From assembly GCF_900107275.1 (NCBI RefSeq), contig NZ_FNPI01000009.1:62001-126000 (forward strand): a stretch of 64,000 bases of DNA, given 5' to 3'. Made by a program: the position numbers and the translations under genes. Numbering within the stretch: position 1 is the first letter of the stretch; every line of letters starts with the position of its first letter. Below are positions 60,301 to 64,000 of this stretch, piece by piece. The DNA comes from Evansella caseinilytica (lineage in GTDB: Bacteria; Bacillota; Bacilli; Bacillales; Salisediminibacteriaceae). The notes below the pieces were generated by a model, which was not told the DNA's origin, did no database searches, and was given only the letters and a program-made list of their open reading frames with translations.

Positions 60301-61287
60301 TCAAATTGTCGTTTTCGAATGAATGACGATGACTTCCGCTTCTTTTTTAAAGTAATTGCCAACAAGCGCTTCTTCCTCTTCATCCAGCAACGTGGTTTCA
60401 TCGTCCGTTGCCGTTAGTAATACGGTCTCTTCCTCAGCCAGCAACACGGTTTCTTCTGCAGCCTCTTCGAGTAATTCTGTCTCATTCTCAGCCAGCAGCT
60501 CGGTTTCTTCTGCAGCCTCTTCGAGTAATTCTGTCTCATTCTCAGCCAGCAGCTCGGTTTCTTCTGTAGCCTCTTCGAGTAATTCTGTCTCATTCTCAGC
60601 CAGCAGCTCGGTTTCTTCTGCAGCCTCTTCGAGTAATTCTGTCTCATTCTCAGCCAGCAGCTCGGTTTCTTCTGTAGCCTCTTCGAGTAATTCTGTCTCA
60701 TTCTCAGCCAGCAGCTCGGTTTCTTCTGTAGCCTCTTCGAGTAATTCTGTCTCATTCTCAGCCAGCAGCTCGGTTTCTTCTGCAGCCTCTTCGAGTAATT
60801 CTGTCTCATTCTCAGCCAGCAGCTCGGTTTCTTCTGTAGCCTCTTCGAGTAATTCTGTCTCATTCTCAGCCAGCAGCTCGGTTTCTTCGTTCACCTCCGC
60901 GTGCAGTGCCGTTTCGTCGGAATCTCCCGAAAGCAGTGCCGTTACCTCCATTTCTTCCTCCAGCAACAACCTCCTGCCGGCTTCCGGTGGCAGCAGCTCG
61001 GTTTTCCAAGGGGGCGTTCCCGGCGGTTGCGGCATTTCCGCAGCCGCTGCGATCGAGCTTTCCGTGATTTTCTTTTTTAGTTTGATTTCCGACGAAGTTC
61101 GCTTGTCTGTTCTTTTCGTATCCACCGGCCTTGCTGCTGAAAACGGTATTCTCTTTTTCATAAAACCAGATCCTAATAAATCCATGATCACAAGCCAAAT
61201 TTTTAATTTTATGAAAATGATAATTGCTATAAGAAGGGTGATCGTTGCGCCTGCCATACCTCCGTAAAACATGATTTCATAGGTCAA
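60301..61287 (-). CDS. Membrane protein with ETELL repeats (candidate phospho-scaffold)
   Basis: A 328-residue protein. One N-terminal membrane segment (about 8-40) is followed by a basic region with SAARPVDTKRTDKRTSSEIK, then an acidic C-terminal two thirds. This part holds eight 18-residue units of ETELLAENETELLEEA(T/A)E, then ETVLL, ETVLL and ETTLL. In total about 19 E-T-x-L-L motifs occur, each with Leu at +3 from Thr. The TTG start is nine bases after AGGAGG. It lies between the kinase gene (14-bp gap) and the giant surface gene (19-bp gap). Function is not known; multi-site Thr phosphorylation is inferred. Confidence 0.75.
   Translation of the reverse strand: MTYEIMFYGGMAGATITLLIAIIIFIKLKIWLVIMDLLGSGFMKKRIPFSAARPVDTKRTDKRTSSEIKLKKKITESSIAAAAEMPQPPGTPPWKTELLPPEAGRRLLLEEEMEVTALLSGDSDETALHAEVNEETELLAENETELLEEATEETELLAENETELLEEAAEETELLAENETELLEEATEETELLAENETELLEEATEETELLAENETELLEEAAEETELLAENETELLEEATEETELLAENETELLEEAAEETELLAENETELLEEAAEETVLLAEEETVLLTATDDETTLLDEEEEALVGNYFKKEAEVIVIHSKTTI
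60425..60895. repeat. 54-bp tandem repeat array within the ETELL gene
   Basis: About 8.5 units of exactly 54 bp (period set by GCCAGCAGCTCGGTTTCTTC recurring every 54 bases). Units differ almost only at the Ala/Thr position (GCAGCC versus GTAGCC). All lengths are multiples of three, and two other frames also stay open, so copy number can change without frameshift. The near-identity suggests recent expansion or homogenisation. Confidence 0.92.
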
Positions 61288-61301
61288 TTCAACACCCCTC
61301 C

Positions 61302-63251
61302 TTACTGTTCGATAAGTCCGAGATTTTTGAGCCTTCGGATCAGCCGGTCAAAGCCGTCGTCTTCTGCAGCTGTACTCAGTTGTCTTGCTTCGTGAAATAA
61401 AGCGACCGCCTCGTCGTAATTCCGCTTATCTTCCGGCTTGTTTGCTTCCAGATCCAGCAGCAGATTTATTAATCTCACATACGGCCCGGGACTTTCCGGA
61501 TACTCCTCAATGACGGCACGAAATTGTTCTGCAGCCCAGGAATACTCACCCATCTGCTGATAGATGGCTCCTATCCTGACCTTGATTTCTTCCTGATTGG
61601 CAGCGTCTAAGTCCAACAGTACAAAATAATATTCAACTGCTTCTTCATAATCGGCTCTTGCCTCCGCCTGATCTGCGGAGTTCGTAGCTCTGCTATGGTA
61701 TGCCTGTGCCAGTTTATATGTAAAATCAAGATCGTACCGGTATTGCATTTCTTCACTGTCAAAGCGGTTGACGATATCCTGCGCTTTCAAAACCAGTTCA
61801 ATCACCTTCGTGTTTGCTTCCGGTAACTGTGCTTTGTAAGAGCTGTAAATATTGGCGAGCGCATTGTAGTTATCGATTTTTTCCCTCGTGTTCGGCAGGC
61901 TATCATTGTAGCTTTCAAAGGCTAGGAGATCCTCGGTAAACACCTGATAATCGATGTTCATCTGGCTCATCGTGGTAGCAAGTGTTTTATAGTACTGCAC
62001 CTCCGGAATTTCCTCTTCATCGACCTGCTGAAAGTATTTCAATGCATTCAAGTAATCTTTTTTTATATCAAAATAAGTCATTCCTACTTTGTACAGCACG
62101 CTGCTGTTGAGATGAACCTGTCCGTACTCCCCGTTGATATACGTCTCCAGCTTTGAAATGCCGATGTCCGTTTCTCCTCTGTTAATATATAAATCAAGCA
62201 AATGGATGTACGCCTCCGGCCGCCTGCTGTCCACTGTGGATATCGCCATTTCCAGTACCTCTATTGCCCGCGCATCTTCGCCATTAATAATGTAACGGCT
62301 CGATTCATTAATTAAATTCATATAATCCTGAAACTGGATTTTTTTTAGTTCTGCATAACCTATTAACGATGTGGTTGAAAACACGATGGACAACGTAAGA
62401 GGTATTAAAAAGAAGGATAGCTGCCTGATTAACTTTTTCTTATATCCCTTTGTTAATTTATTGACGTTTTCCAAATCGTAAAACAGTTCCTCGCAGTTTT
62501 GGTAACGATTCTCCGGCTCCGCCTGCGTACATTTGTTAATGATACGCTCCAAGCCTTCCGGCAGCGAAGGGTTCCATTGTCTTATCGGACGGATTTCAAA
62601 CGGAGGTTCGGATAATGTTTTCCCTGTCACCAGATGATATAATGTCAGCCCGAGGCTGTAAATATCGGTTCTTGCATCCGTCTGCTTTCCTGCCGCCTGT
62701 TCCGGTGCCGCGTACGCCTTCGTCCCTAAATTCGTTGTATCCGTACTGCTGTCGTGTTTGTACTCCCTGGCTATCCCAAAATCAATGAGCTTGATCCTTC
62801 CCTCCGGCGTCAGCATGATATTGTCCGGCTTCATATCCCTGTATATAATCGGATTTGGTTTCCGGGAATGAAGATAACCTAAAACATCCGCCAGCTGCTT
62901 TCCCCACTTGACGACATGCTTCGGATCAATCACATGCTCTCTCCTCAGCTTTTCCTTTAAGGATTCTCCCTCGATATAGTCCATGACCACATAAATTCCA
63001 TCCCGCGCCTCAATGATGTCGTAAATTTTCGGCAGCGCCCAATGATCCAGCTTTTTAAGCATATTTGCTTCAATAATTAAGCTGTTGATCAATAGCTGAT
63101 CGTTGCTTTGCGCGCGTTTTCTGATATCTTTGATGACGATCGACTTGTTTAACCGGTTGTCCATGGCCAAGTAAATAATACTCATACCGCCGCGGCCGAT
63201 CTCTTTTAATACCTCATATCTTTCATCGATAATCGCTCCGATTTCAATCAA
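61302..63251 (-). CDS. Hanks-type Ser/Thr kinase with transmembrane segment and TPR domain
   Basis: A 649-residue kinase. The catalytic domain (about 10-270) has the Gly loop IGRGGMS at 18-24, Lys 41, YRDMKPDN (catalytic Asp 139; Tyr replaces the usual His), DFG at 157-159 and APE at 182-184; all catalytic residues are present. A membrane segment follows at about 280-300, then an extracytoplasmic helical TPR-like region to the end, instead of the PASTA repeats of PrkC. The start is TTG, nine bases after GGAGG. Predicted partner of the adjacent phosphatase. Confidence 0.9.
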   Translation of the reverse strand: MIEIGAIIDERYEVLKEIGRGGMSIIYLAMDNRLNKSIVIKDIRKRAQSNDQLLINSLIIEANMLKKLDHWALPKIYDIIEARDGIYVVMDYIEGESLKEKLRREHVIDPKHVVKWGKQLADVLGYLHSRKPNPIIYRDMKPDNIMLTPEGRIKLIDFGIAREYKHDSSTDTTNLGTKAYAAPEQAAGKQTDARTDIYSLGLTLYHLVTGKTLSEPPFEIRPIRQWNPSLPEGLERIINKCTQAEPENRYQNCEELFYDLENVNKLTKGYKKKLIRQLSFFLIPLTLSIVFSTTSLIGYAELKKIQFQDYMNLINESSRYIINGEDARAIEVLEMAISTVDSRRPEAYIHLLDLYINRGETDIGISKLETYINGEYGQVHLNSSVLYKVGMTYFDIKKDYLNALKYFQQVDEEEIPEVQYYKTLATTMSQMNIDYQVFTEDLLAFESYNDSLPNTREKIDNYNALANIYSSYKAQLPEANTKVIELVLKAQDIVNRFDSEEMQYRYDLDFTYKLAQAYHSRATNSADQAEARADYEEAVEYYFVLLDLDAANQEEIKVRIGAIYQQMGEYSWAAEQFRAVIEEYPESPGPYVRLINLLLDLEANKPEDKRNYDEAVALFHEARQLSTAAEDDGFDRLIRRLKNLGLIEQ

Positions 63252-63310
63252 GCATGAACACCTCCGAATAAACGAATCGTCTTCATAATTTTCATGGCAG
63301 CCTGTCCGTC

Positions 63311-63431
63311 AGTGTTTGTTCAAAAAGATCGGTTCTAATCTTTTTGAACAAATACGAAGCAATAAGCAATACTCCCCAGACAAGCTGCAAACTGTCTCAT
63401 CGTGCGGAACCATTGCCTTTTTGAACACGCT
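63311..63431 (+). repeat. Family-1 foldback repeat between phosphatase and kinase genes
   Basis: AGTGTTTGTTCAAAAAGATC hairpin closed by ATCTTTTTGAACAAATACG, then AAGCAATAAGC. A stretch matching part of the nested element (CTGCAAACTGTCTCATCGTG) follows, and CGGAACCATTGCC and TTTTTGAACACGCT close the copy. It ends four bases from the phosphatase stop codon. CCGT occurs on both flanks, possibly a short target duplication. Confidence 0.8.
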
Positions 63432-63434
63432 CCG

Positions 63435-64000
63435 TTAAATTATTTTTATCAATAAAGCGGATATATTGTCTGTTTCCTGCCGGTTTTTGACCAGTTCTAT
63501 CAGTTCTACCGCCTTTTTCTTCATGTCCTGTTCCCTGACAAAGCGACCGGGATAAAGGTGCTCCAAAAGTTCCTCATCCGACAGCCGGTGATGAAAACCG
63601 TCGGAGCATAAAAGGTACATTGCACCGCTTTCGACGGCGCCAGTCAAAACGGAAACGTCCAGTATTCTTGTTTTCGTTGCGCCGATGCACTGTAACAGGA
63701 CATTTTTGCGCGGATCGGTCCGGGCTTCTTCTTCTGTCAGGTTGCCCTTTGCCACCTCTCTCGCCGCCAAGGTTTGATCCTTTGTAAGCAGCCGCAGCTG
63801 TTCCCGAATGTGATATGCCCTGCTGTCACCGATATGCAGCAGATAATATTGCATATTGACTATCAACAGCGCTGTAATCGTCGTGCCTAATCTCAGTCCG
63901 GTGCTTTTGCCGTAAGCGATAATTTTTTCATTGATTCCAAGAATGCAGGAAGTTAACTGGTTAACGACCGCCTCTTCTGTATTGTCTGAAAAAATAATTC
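63435..64000 (-). CDS. PP2C-type Ser/Thr phosphatase (5' end beyond window)
   Basis: The frame is open to the window edge, so only the C-terminal 188 residues are seen. PP2C motifs present: GTTITALLI, HIGDSRAYHI with the metal-binding Asp, LTKDQT, LLCSDGFHHRLSDEE, and the terminal DNISALLI with a metal-ligand Asp. It would reverse the neighbouring kinase. A family-1 repeat of 121 bp separates it from the kinase start, which may weaken co-transcription. A shorter start at 63866 is internal and not used. Confidence 0.9.
   Translation of the reverse strand, partial: IIFSDNTEEAVVNQLTSCILGINEKIIAYGKSTGLRLGTTITALLIVNMQYYLLHIGDSRAYHIREQLRLLTKDQTLAAREVAKGNLTEEEARTDPRKNVLLQCIGATKTRILDVSVLTGAVESGAMYLLCSDGFHHRLSDEELLEHLYPGRFVREQDMKKKAVELIELVKNRQETDNISALLIKII

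Noticed and set aside
60414-60863. 149-codon minus-strand frame of MRQNYSKRLQKKPSCWLR repeats
   Set aside because: Alternative frame of the 54-bp tandem repeat; stays open only because the repeat length is a multiple of three.
60425-60895. Regularly spaced repeats that could suggest a CRISPR array
   Set aside because: Units are contiguous 54-bp tandem repeats with no unique spacers, and they lie in a coding frame.
60356-61267. 303-codon plus-strand frame made of Ser/Val/Ala repeats
   Set aside because: It is the exact complement of the ETELL repeat array; low complexity, no ribosome binding site. The minus-strand gene has a good start and sits in an operon.

Overview
The window reads as a low-to-moderate G+C Bacillota chromosome segment from a Bacillaceae member. 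The backbone follows the order of the Bacillus subtilis ytnP-to-ytkD region: ytnP, trmB, ytzH, ytmP, ytlQ, thpR, ytkP, pepV, ytzE, ytzG, ytgP/murJ, ytfP, leuS, yttB, mnmL/mnmM (ytqA/ytqB), ytpB, ytpA, ytoA, metK, pckA, ytlACD, ytkD. Exported proteins are strongly acidic, which would fit an alkaliphilic or halophilic Bacillus relative, but the genus cannot be fixed from sequence alone. No rRNA, tRNA, phage, intact transposase or CRISPR array was seen.

Layout. 0.2-10.4 kb: housekeeping genes (quorum-quenching lactonase, tRNA and rRNA modification, cysteine synthase-like protein, dipeptidase). 10.6-15.6 kb: envelope genes, with two SEDS glycosyltransferases (RodA and FtsW type), an HxlR regulator and the MurJ-type flippase. 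15.8-24.3 kb: a DUF4349 lipoprotein, YjbQ-family protein, P5C reductase, YtfP flavoprotein, and leuS behind a T-box leader. 24.3-32.6 kb: MFS transporter, the mnm5s2U enzyme pair, sesquarterpene synthase, lysophospholipase, gamma-carbonic anhydrase-like protein, and a PAP2 plus GT4 pair behind a candidate PHO box. 33-41.9 kb: metK behind a SAM-I riboswitch, pckA behind a CcpN-like site, the YtlACD ABC transporter, and ytkD. 42-49.3 kb: mobA-fdhE, a polysaccharide deacetylase, small and unknown membrane-anchored proteins, a CsoR/CstR-like repressor, and a GDPD. 49.5-54.8 kb: an operon of alpha/beta hydrolase, membrane-embedded Mur ligase and Ddl, then an alcohol dehydrogenase. 55.2-64 kb: a surface/phosphosignalling cluster of PP2C phosphatase (cut by the window end), Hanks kinase with TPRs, a membrane protein with about 19 ETxLL motifs, and a 1703-residue Ig-repeat surface protein.

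Two things stand out. First, the intergenic DNA is colonised by several related foldback repeat families. They include a 95-bp palindromic mini-element nested inside two other families at a CAATGAG site, with empty copies of the same sites elsewhere in the window. One repeat supplies the last codons of ytpA, two sit between the metK riboswitch and metK, and one separates the phosphatase from the kinase gene. Second, the right-end cluster looks like a self-contained Ser/Thr phosphosignalling module. The ETxLL protein offers many Thr residues with Leu at +3, the preference of many FHA domains, and the giant Ig protein ends in a short Thr/Glu-rich tail predicted to be cytoplasmic.

Regulation visible in sequence: T-box (leuS), SAM-I riboswitch (metK), HxlR-type and CsoR-type operators in their own promoters, a candidate PHO box, a candidate CcpN box, and numerous hairpin terminators. 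Start codons were moved from the longest open frame wherever a Shine-Dalgarno sequence supported an internal start. All family assignments come from motif recognition, not database searches.
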